DNA of 55,084 nucleotides from Microbacteriaceae bacterium VKM Ac-2854 (GCA_013205085.1 JABMLH010000013.1:1-55084), one strand, 5' to 3'; shown: positions 7,692-16,675, counted from the first letter of the stretch. Program-made: numbers and translations. The notes: generated from the sequence alone by a model not told the origin.

Positions 7692-9710
7692 TCACGCCGG
7701 CAGCGCGGCGTCCAACTCCCCCCGTCGCGACGTTTCGGCGCCGATACCGCTGAGCATCGCGACGCCGTAGCGTTCCACGGCGACCCACCGTCGGGTCTCC
7801 CCGTCGACGAGTTCCCACTCCGCATCCTCGGCCCGATGATTGATGACGAACAGGACCGGGCCACGCCTCACCAGCTCGACGCCCGGCGGAGCGGCGGGTG
7901 GGATCGCCACGGCGGCGCCGGAAAGAGCGGCCGCGAGCACCAGGTCGACCCCCTCCGCGCTGGGCTGGGTCGCCACGTACCAGGCGGCTCCCCTCCCGTG
8001 ACGGTTCCGTGTCACCGCCGCAAGCCCGTCGAGTTCCTCACCGACGAACCGAGCGACGACCTCCGCCGTTTCGGCGACGACGATCTCCGACCAACTGCTG
8101 CCGACGAACGCGCCGAGGCCGTCGCCCTGCACGGCGACGCTCGTCGAGGCGAATCGCGCCTCCGCGGTGCCCGCGAGCGCGAGGGGGGCGAACTCCTCGA
8201 CGCCGATCCCGAGGACGGACCGGAGCGGGCCGGGATACCCGCCCGCGTGCACACGCTCGGTCTCGTCGACGATGCCGGAGTAGAAGCCGACGAGCAGGTG
8301 CCCGCCACCGAGCACGTAGTCCTCGATTCGGGCGGCATCGGCGCGCGCGAGCAGATAGAGCTGCGGCGCGATGACAAGCCGGTAGCGCGAGAGTTCACTC
8401 GCCGGGGAGACGACGTCGACCAGCACGTTGCGCTCGTAGAGACCGCGGTACCAACTCTCCACACCGGCGAGGTAGTCGAGGCTCTGCGGATGCGCGCCCG
8501 CCTCGATCGCCCACCAGCTGTCCCAGTCCAGCACGATGGCGACCTCGGCGCGCAGTCGCTCTCCCTCGACCGCATCGAGGCCGGCGAGCGTGGCACCGAG
8601 ATCAACGACGTCGCGCCAGATCCGAGTGTCGGTGCCGCGGTGCGGCAGCATCGCGGAATGGAACTTCTCGGCGCCGGAGACGGACTGGCGCCACTGGAAG
8701 AAGTTGATACCGTCGGCTCCGCGGGCGACCGCCTGCACCGACATCGCGCGCATCTGGCCCGTCGGCTTGCGTGCGTTCGTGCGCCGCCACTGCACATGAG
8801 ACGTGGCCTGCTCCATCAGCAGCCACGGCCGACCCTGACCGAGAGATCGCATCAGGTCGCGCGAGAACGCAGCTTTCATCGGCGACGACGGGTCCAGCGG
8901 GTCGTAGTAGTTGTCGTCCGAGATCACGTCGACATGCGGAGCCCACCGCCAGTAGTCCAGCGGCTTGAACGCGCCGATGAAGTTCGTCGTCACCGGGATG
9001 TTCGGCGTGAGTTCACGCAGAATCGCCTTCTCCATCAGGAAGCATTCCAACAGCGCGTCCGAGCTGAAGCGCTGGAAGTCGAGCAACTGAGCGGGGTTCC
9101 TGAAGTTCGGCGCGATGCGCGGCGGCAGGATCTGCTCGAAGTCGGTGTAACGCTGCGACCAGAACGCCGTACCCCACGCCGCATTGAGTTCCTCGATCCC
9201 GGCATAGCGATCGCGCAGCCAGAGCCGGAAGGCTCGCGCCGCGTCATCGGAGAAATCGAGGTTGGTGTGGCAGCCGTACTCGTTGTTGATGTGCCACATC
9301 TCGACGGCCGGATGCGCGCCGTAGCGCGCGGCCATCGCCCGAACCAGCCGGGCCGCGTGCGCTCGATAAGCGGGAGAGGTCGGCGAGTAGTGCTGCCGGG
9401 ATCCTGGCCAGCGCCGGATGCCTCGCTCGTCCTCGGGGAGGATGTCGAGATGAGCGGCGAACAGCCACGGCGGTGGCGACGCGGTCGCGGTCGCCAGGTC
9501 GACCCCGATGCCGGCATCATGCAGGAGGTCGAGCACACGGTCGAGCCAACCGAATTCGTAGCGGCCTTCCTCCCGCTCCAGCAGCGCCCACGAGAACACG
9601 CCCACCGTGACGAAATTCACCCCCGCCTCCTGCATCAGCCGGACGTCCTCGATCCAGACGTCTTCCGGCCACTGCTCAGGGTTGTAGTCCCCGCCGTATC
9701 GCAGCGCCAT
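7692..9710 (-). CDS. GH42 beta-galactosidase
   Basis: This 672-residue protein matches family GH42: an N-terminal GGDYNPEQWP, acid/base Glu144 in HINNEYG, and nucleophile Glu300 in WLLMEQATSHVQW. A trimerisation domain and a small beta domain follow. It should hydrolyse beta-galactosides inside the cell, since no signal peptide is present. The ATG lies 3 bases after the stop of the permease gene, so translation is probably coupled. Together with the importer and the GH35 enzyme it points to use of galacto-oligosaccharides or plant galactosides. Confidence 0.92.
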   Translation of the reverse strand: MALRYGGDYNPEQWPEDVWIEDVRLMQEAGVNFVTVGVFSWALLEREEGRYEFGWLDRVLDLLHDAGIGVDLATATASPPPWLFAAHLDILPEDERGIRRWPGSRQHYSPTSPAYRAHAARLVRAMAARYGAHPAVEMWHINNEYGCHTNLDFSDDAARAFRLWLRDRYAGIEELNAAWGTAFWSQRYTDFEQILPPRIAPNFRNPAQLLDFQRFSSDALLECFLMEKAILRELTPNIPVTTNFIGAFKPLDYWRWAPHVDVISDDNYYDPLDPSSPMKAAFSRDLMRSLGQGRPWLLMEQATSHVQWRRTNARKPTGQMRAMSVQAVARGADGINFFQWRQSVSGAEKFHSAMLPHRGTDTRIWRDVVDLGATLAGLDAVEGERLRAEVAIVLDWDSWWAIEAGAHPQSLDYLAGVESWYRGLYERNVLVDVVSPASELSRYRLVIAPQLYLLARADAARIEDYVLGGGHLLVGFYSGIVDETERVHAGGYPGPLRSVLGIGVEEFAPLALAGTAEARFASTSVAVQGDGLGAFVGSSWSEIVVAETAEVVARFVGEELDGLAAVTRNRHGRGAAWYVATQPSAEGVDLVLAAALSGAAVAIPPAAPPGVELVRRGPVLFVINHRAEDAEWELVDGETRRWVAVERYGVAMLSGIGAETSRRGELDAALPA

Positions 9711-9713
9711 GCC

Positions 9714-10646
9714 TCAGCCCTTGCTTCCGCCGGCGGTCAGGCCCGACTGCCAGTAGCGCTGTAGGAAGAGGAAGGCGATGATGAGCGGCAACGTCGAGAT
9801 CAGCGATCCCGTCAGCACCGACGAGAACAGCGCCTCGCCGCCGTTCCCGCGCGTCGCCGATGCCTGCCACTGCGCGAGGCCCACCGTCAGCGGCAGCAGG
9901 TCCTTGTTGTTCAACATGATCAGCGGCAGGAAGTAGTTGTTCCACGTCGCCACCAGGGAGAACAGGAGAACCGTGACCATCCCCGGGGCGAGCAGGCGCA
10001 GGCTGAGTGTGCGGAAGATGCGGAACTCGCGCGCCCCGTCGATCCGACCGGCCTCCATCATGCTGTCGTCGATGCTGCCCTGCGCGTAGACCAGCATCAA
10101 GTAGACGCCGAACGGGTTCACCAGCGACGGCAGGATGATCGCCCACGGCGTATCGGTGAGCCCCACCGAGCTGAACAGCAAGAAAGTCGGGATCGCCAGG
10201 GCCGTGGCCGGCACCATGATCGCGCCGAGCACGATGCTGAACAGGGCCCGCTGCCCGCGGAAGGTGTACTTCGCGAAGGCGTAGCCGGCCAGCGTGGACA
10301 GGAACGTCGCGCCGACGGCGCTCACCCCGGCGTACAGCACCGTGTTGATCAGCCAGCGGGTGAAGACGCCGCCGTCGCGGGTGAAGACGTCGACCACGTT
10401 CGACCAGAGGGAGAACTCCGAACCGAAGGCGAATCCGAACGAGTTGAACAACCCGCTGTTCGACTTCGTCGAGGCGATCACCAGCCAAACGATCGGCAGC
10501 AGGAAGTACGCCGCCGCGAGCAGCATCAGCGCCGTCAGGGGGAAGCTGGGACGGTCGAAGCGCGGGCGGTCGGCGCGGCGCGGCTTGCGCCGCGGCTGAG
10601 CCTCGGCGGGCGTTGCCGTCGACGGGCGCGGGAGCGTGGCGGTCAT
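9714..10646 (-). CDS. CUT1 sugar ABC permease, MalG-like
   Basis: This 310-residue inner-membrane permease has six predicted transmembrane segments after a basic, proline-rich N-terminus of about 30 residues. The coupling-loop EAA motif appears as MMEAGRIDGAREFRIFRTLSLRLLAP (start of loop near the middle of the protein). It pairs with the MalF-like permease, whose stop codon overlaps this ATG (ATGA). AAGGAG precedes the start. No ATPase is encoded nearby, so a shared ATPase of the MsiK type elsewhere in the genome probably drives it. Confidence 0.9.
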   Translation of the reverse strand: MTATLPRPSTATPAEAQPRRKPRRADRPRFDRPSFPLTALMLLAAAYFLLPIVWLVIASTKSNSGLFNSFGFAFGSEFSLWSNVVDVFTRDGGVFTRWLINTVLYAGVSAVGATFLSTLAGYAFAKYTFRGQRALFSIVLGAIMVPATALAIPTFLLFSSVGLTDTPWAIILPSLVNPFGVYLMLVYAQGSIDDSMMEAGRIDGAREFRIFRTLSLRLLAPGMVTVLLFSLVATWNNYFLPLIMLNNKDLLPLTVGLAQWQASATRGNGGEALFSSVLTGSLISTLPLIIAFLFLQRYWQSGLTAGGSKG

Positions 10647-11560
10647 CGGGACCGCTCCTTCCTGTTGGTGCTGAGCTGGACGATGTAGGAGACGACCATG
10701 ATCACGAAGCCCAGCAGGAACGAAACCGCTGCGGCGTAATTGAGTTCGCTGCGCCCGAAAGCGAGCGTGTAGGCGTAGAGGTTCGGGGTGAAGGAGCCGT
10801 CGATCACCGTCGGCGCGATCGCCTTCAGGAGCTGCGGCTCGGTGAAGAGCTGGAACGAGCCGATGACGGAGAAGATGGTCGAGAGCACCAGCGCCGGGCG
10901 CACCGCGGGGATCTTGATGCTCCACGCGACCCGGATCGCTCCGGCGCCGTCCATCTTCGCTGCGTCGTAGAGTTCCTCGGGGATCGAGCGGAGCGCCGCG
11001 AAGATCACGATCATGTTGTAGCCGACGAAGGACCACGTCACGATGTTGCCGATCGAGGCGAGCACCAGATCGCTGGACAGGAACGCGGGCGCCGGCAATC
11101 CGAGACCGCGGGCGACCTGGGCGAACGGCCCGAAGTCCTGCCCGTAGAGATAGCCCCACATCAGTGCGGCGATGACGCCCGGGATCGCGTACGGCAGGAA
11201 GACGCTCAGGCGGATGAATCCGGCCAAGCGCAGGCGCCCGGTGTCCAGCAGGAGAGCGAACAGCAGCGCGAGGCCCAACATCACCGGTACCTGGACGACG
11301 AGGAAGAGGGCGACCCGCCCCAGTCCCGCGAGGAAGTCCGGATCGACGAGGGCGCGGGCGTAATTCTCCAGGCCCACGAAGCTCTGGCCACCGACGAGTT
11401 GTACGCGGTACAGGCTGAGCCAGAAGGCGTAGACGAGGGGCACGACCAGCATCAACGCGAAGACGACCATAAAGGGGGCGACGAAGGCGTACGCGGCGCG
11501 GGTCTTATCGCGGGTGGCCGGCGAGGGCGGCCGGGCGGGGGCGGTTGCGACGGCGGTCAT
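10643..11560 (-). CDS. CUT1 sugar ABC permease, MalF-like
   Basis: This 305-residue permease has six predicted membrane segments. The EAA loop reads LYDAAKMDGAGAIRVAWSI. It forms the transport channel with the downstream MalG-like subunit and receives sugar from the lipoprotein encoded upstream. The ATG at 11560 has AGGAGAG eight bases before it. The gap of 121 bases to the binding-protein gene holds direct repeats and GC-rich inverted repeats that may lower permease expression relative to the binding protein. Confidence 0.9.
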   Translation of the reverse strand: MTAVATAPARPPSPATRDKTRAAYAFVAPFMVVFALMLVVPLVYAFWLSLYRVQLVGGQSFVGLENYARALVDPDFLAGLGRVALFLVVQVPVMLGLALLFALLLDTGRLRLAGFIRLSVFLPYAIPGVIAALMWGYLYGQDFGPFAQVARGLGLPAPAFLSSDLVLASIGNIVTWSFVGYNMIVIFAALRSIPEELYDAAKMDGAGAIRVAWSIKIPAVRPALVLSTIFSVIGSFQLFTEPQLLKAIAPTVIDGSFTPNLYAYTLAFGRSELNYAAAVSFLLGFVIMVVSYIVQLSTNRKERSR

Positions 11561-11590
11561 GTTTCTCTCCTGGTGCGTTCTGGCTTGAAG

Positions 11591-11650
11591 TCATCCGGCC
11601 CGGTACGGTCCGGCCCGATGTCATCCGGCCCGGTACGGTCCGGACCGGGG
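11591..11650. repeat. Two 30-bp direct repeats between binding-protein and permease genes
   Basis: 11591-11620 and 11621-11650 share their first 23 bases exactly, beginning TCATCCGGCCCGGTACGG. GC-rich palindromic sequence follows up to the binding-protein stop codon. The position resembles the repeat and hairpin between metQ and metN, also directly after a binding-protein gene. Confidence 0.8.
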
Positions 11651-11681
11651 AGCCCCGGGGCCGTGACCCCGGCGCGGCCGG

Positions 11682-13028
11682 TCATTCGACCGTGAAGCCC
11701 TGGCTGGTGGCGTAGTCGACCACCTGGTCCTGCCAGTCCTGCAGCGCGTCGACCAGACTGGTGCCATCCGTCAACGCCTTACCGAAGGTGTCGTTGTAGG
11801 CCTCGCCCACCGGATCCATGAACGGCAGCCACTGGAAGTCGGAGCTGACGGTCGGCGAGATCTCGGAGTAGAGCTCGTTGACCTTCTGACCACCGAAGAA
11901 CTCGACGGGCTGATCGGTGAAAGCCGGGTCCTCCAAGGCCGTCGTCGCGGCGGGGAACAGGAACAGGTCGGTTCCCATGTGCAGCGCGGAGTCGTGGTCG
12001 CTGTTGATGAATTCCGCGAACTTCGCGGCGGGGATGGGATTCTCGCTCGTCGCGATGACCGTGTTGGCGGAGCCGCCGACGCTGCCGGACACGTCCTCGC
12101 CCGCCTTCCACTGCGGCAGCTTCGCCGCGGACCAGGCGCCGGCGGTGTCGGCCGCCGTGCCCTGCAGGAACAGCGGTCCCCAGGCCGCAGCGACCCAGGA
12201 GGCGTACTTCCCGGAGGCCAGTCCCTGATACCACTGGTCGGTGAAGTCGGGGTCGACGGATACGAGGTCGGCGTCGACCAGCGTCTGCCAGTATTCGGCG
12301 ACGGCGACCATCTCGGGGCTCGTCAGATCGATCTTCACGGTCGAATCGCCGTCGTAGCCGAACGGCGTCGCCCCGCCCTGCCAGAACAGTCCCAGTGTCG
12401 CCGTCGCGTTGCTGGGCGAGATGTTCGCGATGTACTGCGCCGGATCGGCCGCGTGGATCGTCGCGGCGTCGGCGGCGAAGTCCTGCCAGGTGGCCGGCGC
12501 CTCGTTGATGCCGTTCGCGGCGAAGATGTCGTTGCGGTAGAGCAGACCGAGCGGGCCGGTGTCCTGCGGGACGCCGTAGACACCGTCATCCGTCGCCACC
12601 TGGTCCCAGGCGAAGTCGGCGAACTGCGACGACAGGTCGGGATCGAGGTAGGGGGTGAGGTCGGCGAACTGCTTCTCGAGGATGAACGACGGCATGTTGT
12701 GGTACTCGATCTGGGCGACGTCGGGTGCACCCTTGCCCGCCTTCAGCGCGCTGCGGAGCTTCGTGTAGTAGTCAGCACCGGAACCGACGTTCACGAGGTC
12801 GACGGTGATGTCCGGATACTTCTCCTCGAACATCGCGACCTCGGCGGAGAGATCGTTCCAGGTCCAGAAGGTGATCGTTGTCGGGGTGGACATCGCGGCG
12901 TCGATGTCCGAGGCCGAGACCTCGGTCGCGGGCGCCGCGGCGGTGGCGGAGCAGCCGGCCAGCACGAGGACGGAGCCGACGGCGATGGCCGCGAGCTTCG
13001 TCACCGTGCGGAGGGAGAGGGAACGCAT
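11682..13028 (-). CDS. Sugar-binding lipoprotein of the beta-galactoside importer
   Basis: This 448-residue extracellular solute-binding protein (family 1, MalE-like) has a signal peptide ending in lipobox VLAGC, with Cys26 as the likely lipid anchor. The mature part begins with TITFWTWNDLS and has the two-lobe pattern of carbohydrate binders. It is the first structural gene after the operator pair, and two permeases follow. I chose the ATG at 13028, which has GAAAG eight bases upstream, rather than the GTG two codons earlier. Ligand identity is inferred from the two beta-galactosidases downstream. Confidence 0.9.
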   Translation of the reverse strand: MRSLSLRTVTKLAAIAVGSVLVLAGCSATAAAPATEVSASDIDAAMSTPTTITFWTWNDLSAEVAMFEEKYPDITVDLVNVGSGADYYTKLRSALKAGKGAPDVAQIEYHNMPSFILEKQFADLTPYLDPDLSSQFADFAWDQVATDDGVYGVPQDTGPLGLLYRNDIFAANGINEAPATWQDFAADAATIHAADPAQYIANISPSNATATLGLFWQGGATPFGYDGDSTVKIDLTSPEMVAVAEYWQTLVDADLVSVDPDFTDQWYQGLASGKYASWVAAAWGPLFLQGTAADTAGAWSAAKLPQWKAGEDVSGSVGGSANTVIATSENPIPAAKFAEFINSDHDSALHMGTDLFLFPAATTALEDPAFTDQPVEFFGGQKVNELYSEISPTVSSDFQWLPFMDPVGEAYNDTFGKALTDGTSLVDALQDWQDQVVDYATSQGFTVE

Positions 13029-13151
13029 GAGCACTGCTTTCGTGATGCCACCGCGCCGCGACGATGCCGACGACGGTGGGAGGGAAGCCGCGGAGCGGCA
13101 CGGTCGGTGTGCTCGCCGACGCGGGCGTTCCCTCGTCGATGAGCCATTGCG

Positions 13152-13188
13152 GTTACCGGTAACAGTACGTACGGTTACCGGTAACCGT
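13152..13188. promoter_or_regulatory. Paired LacI-type operators
   Basis: GTTACCGGTAAC (13152-13163) and the perfect 18-bp palindrome ACGGTTACCGGTAACCGT (13171-13188) have centres 22 bp apart, about two helical turns. They lie between the LacI-type gene and the binding-protein gene. The even palindrome with central CG is typical of LacI-family operators. A tetrameric or cooperating pair of dimers is likely. Confidence 0.85.
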
Positions 13189-13201
13189 TGGAGTGTGCAT
13201 G

Positions 13202-13231
13202 ACTCTAGGTGGCCGATGTCGAAGGGCGCAA
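13202..13231 (-). promoter_or_regulatory. Candidate promoter of the beta-galactoside operon
   Basis: Read on the minus strand, TTGCGC (13226-13231) and TAGAGT (13202-13207) are separated by 18 bases. Transcription would start near 13195, directly before the operators, so a bound repressor would block early elongation or clearance. Confidence 0.4.
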
Positions 13232-13262
13232 GAGGTTCAGCGGAATTTGTTCGGATGAACCA

Positions 13263-14288
13263 CTAATGACGGCGTGCCGTCGACGCGCGCGCGACCAAGG
13301 AGACCTCTTCCGGGTTCGCCGTTGCGTGCGCTGCGCCCACCCGGCCCTCGACGGATCCGACCAGTTCCTGCACCGCCGCACGTCCACGTTCCGCGAAGTC
13401 GAGCCGCATCGTCGACAGCGGCGGCACGGTGAACTCCGATTCCGGCACGTCGTCGAAACCGATGACGCTGACGTCGGTCGGCACGGCCACGCCACGCTCC
13501 CAGAGGGCGCGGAGCACGCCCATCGCCATCTGATCGTTCGCGACGAAGATCGCCGTCACGTCGAGGGGATCCGGCAGCGAATGCAGCGTGGCGTAACCCG
13601 ACGCGGCCGTCCAATCACCCTCGACCACCGGAAGCGGTTCGAGCCCCGCGCGTTCCATCGTCTCGCGATACACCGCCGATCGATTGATCGCCGAGATCCA
13701 CTCCCCCGGACCGGAGACGTGCAGGATGCGCCGGTGACCGAGATCGATCAGATGCTGCGTGGCGAGACGAGCACCGATCGTGTTCAGGCTCTCGGTGCCC
13801 GGCGTCGCGTCGTACAGCGGCTCGGAATCGATGAGGAACGGCACCCGATGCTCGATCGCCGCGAGTGCCTCCCGGATCCGGAGGGTCGGGGCCATGGCGA
13901 AGACGCCGGCGAGCTGCTGGCCCTCGAGCAACTCGATCGCGCGCGCGATCTCGTGGTCGTTCTCGGGATCCAGGCTGACGATGTCGAGCAGGTACCCGGC
14001 CTCCCGCGCGGCGCGCGTCGCCCCGGCCACGATCCGGTTGGGACCCAGCTCGTGCAGCTGGTAGACGAGCGCCCCGAGTCGATCCGAGCGATTCGTCGCC
14101 AGCGCCCGGGCCGTCTGGTTCGGCCGAAAACCGAGCTCCTCGATCGCCGCCTCGATCGCCTCGCGGGTCGCATCCCGGATGGTCGTCCCCTTGACGAATC
14201 GCGACACCGACTGGTGCGAGACGCCGGCGAGCGCCGCGACGTCGTAGATCGTCGGCGAGCGCTTGTGCGCGGAAGGAGGCAGCGCCAC
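13263..14288 (-). CDS. LacI-family transcriptional regulator
   Basis: This 341-residue sugar-responsive repressor has an N-terminal helix-turn-helix and hinge (TIYDVAALAGVSHQSVSRFV through NQTARALATNRS), followed by a periplasmic-binding-protein-like effector domain. It is the likely ligand of the twin operators just downstream and would release them when the imported galactoside is present. I chose the GTG at 14288 because AGAGGAAGG precedes it; an ATG 12 codons upstream is possible. Downstream on the same strand are the transporter and both galactosidases. Confidence 0.9.
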   Translation of the reverse strand: MALPPSAHKRSPTIYDVAALAGVSHQSVSRFVKGTTIRDATREAIEAAIEELGFRPNQTARALATNRSDRLGALVYQLHELGPNRIVAGATRAAREAGYLLDIVSLDPENDHEIARAIELLEGQQLAGVFAMAPTLRIREALAAIEHRVPFLIDSEPLYDATPGTESLNTIGARLATQHLIDLGHRRILHVSGPGEWISAINRSAVYRETMERAGLEPLPVVEGDWTAASGYATLHSLPDPLDVTAIFVANDQMAMGVLRALWERGVAVPTDVSVIGFDDVPESEFTVPPLSTMRLDFAERGRAAVQELVGSVEGRVGAAHATANPEEVSLVARASTARRH

Positions 14289-14381
14289 CGCACCTTCCTC
14301 TCGCTCCGGGACGGGACTGTGCACATCGTACGGGGCGCATGCGCGGCGCGGGTCGTGCGAGCGCCGCCGCCGCGACGACGG

Positions 14382-14795
14382 TCAGGCGACCGGAATGCCC
14401 CGCACCCGGTTGTTGCGCGGGTTGTGCTCGAGTTCGGCGAGGCCGAGGTGCTCCAGAAGCGGCGGCAGGTACACCCCGAACCGACCGCGGTACCCCTTCC
14501 GGAGGCCGTACCATCCGCCGACGGGATTCTCGTCGCTGCGCCCCCAGGCTTCGACGGATCCGGCCGCGGCCGCCTTGTTCTCGTCCGCTCCGCCCAACGG
14601 GACCCAGTCCCCCTGCTCGACGAGCCAGGCGTGCAGGTCGTTGACGGCACGGAGCTGGTAGGTGAGTTTCGTCGATCCGACCTGACAGACGAGCACCTCG
14701 CCGTCTCTATGCATCGTGTACGCACTGCTTCCGGGTGCGGTCGACAGCGCTATCGGGGCCTCCGCGCCGGTGATGGTTGCAGTGAAATCGGTCAT
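14382..14795 (-). CDS. Conserved hypothetical protein
   Basis: This small soluble protein has 137 residues. Recognisable segments are TAPGSSAYTMHRDGEVLVCQ, KLTYQLRAVNDLHAWL and EHNPRNNRVRGIPVA, and I recall similar proteins in other actinobacteria, but I cannot name a function. It has no signal peptide, membrane segment or catalytic motif. Start ATG at 14795; an in-frame start ten codons upstream has no better support. It follows the upstream small membrane-protein gene on the same strand. Confidence 0.65.
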   Translation of the reverse strand: MTDFTATITGAEAPIALSTAPGSSAYTMHRDGEVLVCQVGSTKLTYQLRAVNDLHAWLVEQGDWVPLGGADENKAAAAGSVEAWGRSDENPVGGWYGLRKGYRGRFGVYLPPLLEHLGLAELEHNPRNNRVRGIPVA

Positions 14796-14870
14796 GTCCG
14801 CGACAGTACTCGCTCGGAAGGACACGGAAGTCCTACACGTAGTGGATATCGCCAGGAGTCGATTATTCGA

Positions 14871-14902
14871 GGCGGCCCCGAGAGTTCACGATCGGGGCCG
14901 CC
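14871..14902 (-). terminator. Hairpin after the DUF4190-like gene
   Basis: GGCGGCCCCG (14871-14880) pairs with CGGGGCCGCC (14893-14902), a 10-bp GC stem with a 12-base loop. It starts nine bases after the stop of the minus-strand gene. The sequence after the stem is AT-rich but lacks a long U-tract. Confidence 0.6.
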
Positions 14903-14910
14903 CACATCGA

Positions 14911-15174
14911 CTAGTAGCCGGTGGTGCTGAGTCCGGCGTTGATGCCGATCGATACGGAGGCGATGACCGCGATGATCACAACAACGATCGAGACGAAGCC
15001 GATGATGATGCCGGCGATCGCCAAACCGCGGCCACGCTCCCCCGTCCGCTTGATCTGCGACAGGGCGACGAAACCGAGGATGATGCCGACGACGGATACG
15101 AAGAACGACGCGATGAAGCCGATGATGGCGAGGAGGTTGTACCTCTCGCCGGAGGGAGCGGACGAAACGGACAT
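14911..15174 (-). CDS. Small DUF4190-like membrane protein
   Basis: This 87-residue protein has two hydrophobic segments (about residues 12-40 and 50-80) separated by a short basic loop, [13 protein letters not shown], the pattern of DUF4190-type proteins. The alternation [20 protein letters not shown] is typical. The function of the family is unknown. GGAGAC stands seven bases before the ATG. A hairpin terminator follows. Confidence 0.75.
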   Translation of the reverse strand: MSVSSAPSGERYNLLAIIGFIASFFVSVVGIILGFVALSQIKRTGERGRGLAIAGIIIGFVSIVVVIIAVIASVSIGINAGLSTTGY

Positions 15175-15311
15175 GGATAGGTCTCCTTATCAGAAGGGCT
15201 GGGAATCAGCGGCGATCCATACTTCCGTGCCGACGTGCGGCGATTCTTTCGATCAGTCGAAGTGGACGCTCTGGCGAACCTTTTGGTCGTTTTCGGCCAC
15301 GGATGCACCGA

Positions 15312-15372
15312 ATCCGACGTTCGTCGGATCTGAAGTTTCGTCTGCATCGCGGTACCCGGCCCGCGCCGGGTA
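15312..15372. other. Structured intergenic region with two hairpins
   Basis: ATCCGAC-GTTC-GTCGGAT (15312-15329) and TACCCGGC-CCGC-GCCGGGTA (15353-15372) are perfect hairpins between two divergent genes. GATGCA near 15302 and TGCATC near 15343 enclose the first hairpin. The DNA around is more AT-rich than the genes. It may be an operator region or an RNA leader for either gene. Confidence 0.45.
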
Positions 15373-15448
15373 TACCTTTGCACTGCCGCCATCCGCCAGG
15401 GCGTCACGGTGACATCGGTGACCCAAGACAGGATCTGGAGCAGACGAT

Positions 15449-15736
15449 ATGCAGCGCATAGTGATCACGATCGGCGGCACGACGTATGCACTGGCGGCGA
15501 ACACTGATCGCGAAGCATTAGAAGAAGAACTTCTCCGAGCCGTCCGCTCGGGAGGGATGTTCGTCGACCTCCGCATCGCCGGGAGCGCTCCGTTGCGATT
15601 GCTGGTCAGCGCCGGCATTCCCGTCATTCTCAGCACCGTCGACGTGCCGATCCGGAGCGTCGGCGACGACGATGGAGCGGGTGCGCGGCTGGACGCCTAC
15701 GAGGATTTCGACGCGACCCGACTCTTCGACGACTAG
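15449..15736 (+). CDS. Small hypothetical protein
   Basis: This 95-residue, acidic, soluble protein has a beta-rich first half (MQRIVITIGGTTYAL) and an acidic C-terminus with four Asp and Phe-rich residues at the end. I do not recognise the family. A GGAG site eight bases before the ATG and codon use like its neighbours support it as a real gene. It is divergent from the DUF4190-like gene and shares the structured intergenic region with it. Confidence 0.6.
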   Translation: MQRIVITIGGTTYALAANTDREALEEELLRAVRSGGMFVDLRIAGSAPLRLLVSAGIPVILSTVDVPIRSVGDDDGAGARLDAYEDFDATRLFDD

Positions 15737-15763
15737 CCGCAGCCGGCGCGCGGCGCCGCCGGA

Positions 15764-16597
15764 TCAGGCCGACGCGCGGGCCGGGGCTTTCTGGCCGACG
15801 GTGACCCGGGCGCGGCCCATGACCGAATCCGAGATGGACAGGGCGGTGCGGCGCGGGAGGTAGCCCACGAGCCGAGCGAGGAAACGGTTGCGGCCGCCGG
15901 AGACCATGCTCGCAGCGGAGCTGTTCTCGAGCACCTTCATCGCCTCGGCGACGACCTCGGCCGCTGTCTGCTTCTTGCCGAAGTTCGCCGCGCTGGTCGC
16001 GGTGCCGGAAACGTCGCCGAACTCGCTCTCCGTGCCGCCGGGGCAGACCGCGAGCACGCGCATCCCCGTTCCCTCCGTCTCCTTCCAGAGACCCTCGGTG
16101 AAGCTGAGGACGAAGGCCTTGGTCGCGCCGTAGACGGACATGCCGGGGGTGGGCTGGAACGCGCCGGTGGAGGCGACGTTCACAACGATGCCCTTCGACT
16201 CCAGCAGCTGGGGCATCAGCGCCGAGGTGAGTTCGACCAGGGTGCCGACGTTGAGCTGGATCTCCTGGGCAGTGCGTTCCAGCGGGATCGTGCCGAACGG
16301 ACCGTAGCTGCCGAAACCGGCGTTGTTGACCAGGGTGCGGATGCGCAGACCGCGGGCGGCGAGCTCGTCCACCAACCGGACCCCGGCTCCCGGAGCGCCC
16401 AGGTCGGCGGAGATGACGGTGGCGGTCACGCCGTGGTTCGCGGCGAGCTGGTCCGCCACCTCGCGGAGGCGATCCTCGCGCCGCGCGACCAGGACCAGGT
16501 CGGAGCCGCGGGCGGCGAGCGCCCTGGCGAACTCGATTCCGATGCCGGCACTGGCGCCGGTGACGAGGGCGGTGGTTCCGGTGAGGTCGAAGGTCAT
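15764..16597 (-). CDS. SDR-family oxidoreductase
   Basis: This 277-residue NAD(P)-dependent short-chain dehydrogenase has the cofactor motif TGASAGIG near the N-terminus, LVNNAG in the middle, and catalytic Ser, Tyr and Lys in NVAST and YGATK. The substrate is unknown. The C-terminal tail (RFLARLVGYLPRR) may touch the membrane. It is transcribed away from the TetR-type gene, which is the usual layout for local repression of an oxidoreductase. Start ATG at 16597 with a weak GGAACGGAA site. Confidence 0.85.
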   Translation of the reverse strand: MTFDLTGTTALVTGASAGIGIEFARALAARGSDLVLVARREDRLREVADQLAANHGVTATVISADLGAPGAGVRLVDELAARGLRIRTLVNNAGFGSYGPFGTIPLERTAQEIQLNVGTLVELTSALMPQLLESKGIVVNVASTGAFQPTPGMSVYGATKAFVLSFTEGLWKETEGTGMRVLAVCPGGTESEFGDVSGTATSAANFGKKQTAAEVVAEAMKVLENSSAASMVSGGRNRFLARLVGYLPRRTALSISDSVMGRARVTVGQKAPARASA

Positions 16598-16645
16598 GAT
16601 GTTCCGTTCCGAGGATTCGTGGGCGCCGAGGTGACGCCGACGTTC

Positions 16646-16675
16646 AATGTAGGCACTGACATCATATGTTGTCAA
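16646..16675 (-). promoter_or_regulatory. Promoter of the SDR gene
   Basis: On the minus strand, TTGACA (16670-16675) and TACATT (16646-16651) are separated by 18 bases. The -35 box is a perfect consensus match. The palindrome at 16657-16674 lies in the spacer and overlaps the -35 box. Confidence 0.6.
16657..16674. promoter_or_regulatory. Probable TetR-type operator
   Basis: TGACATCATATGTTGTCA is an 18-bp palindrome with one mismatched pair. It overlaps the -35 boxes of both divergent promoters, so one bound dimer could repress both genes. Confidence 0.65.
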
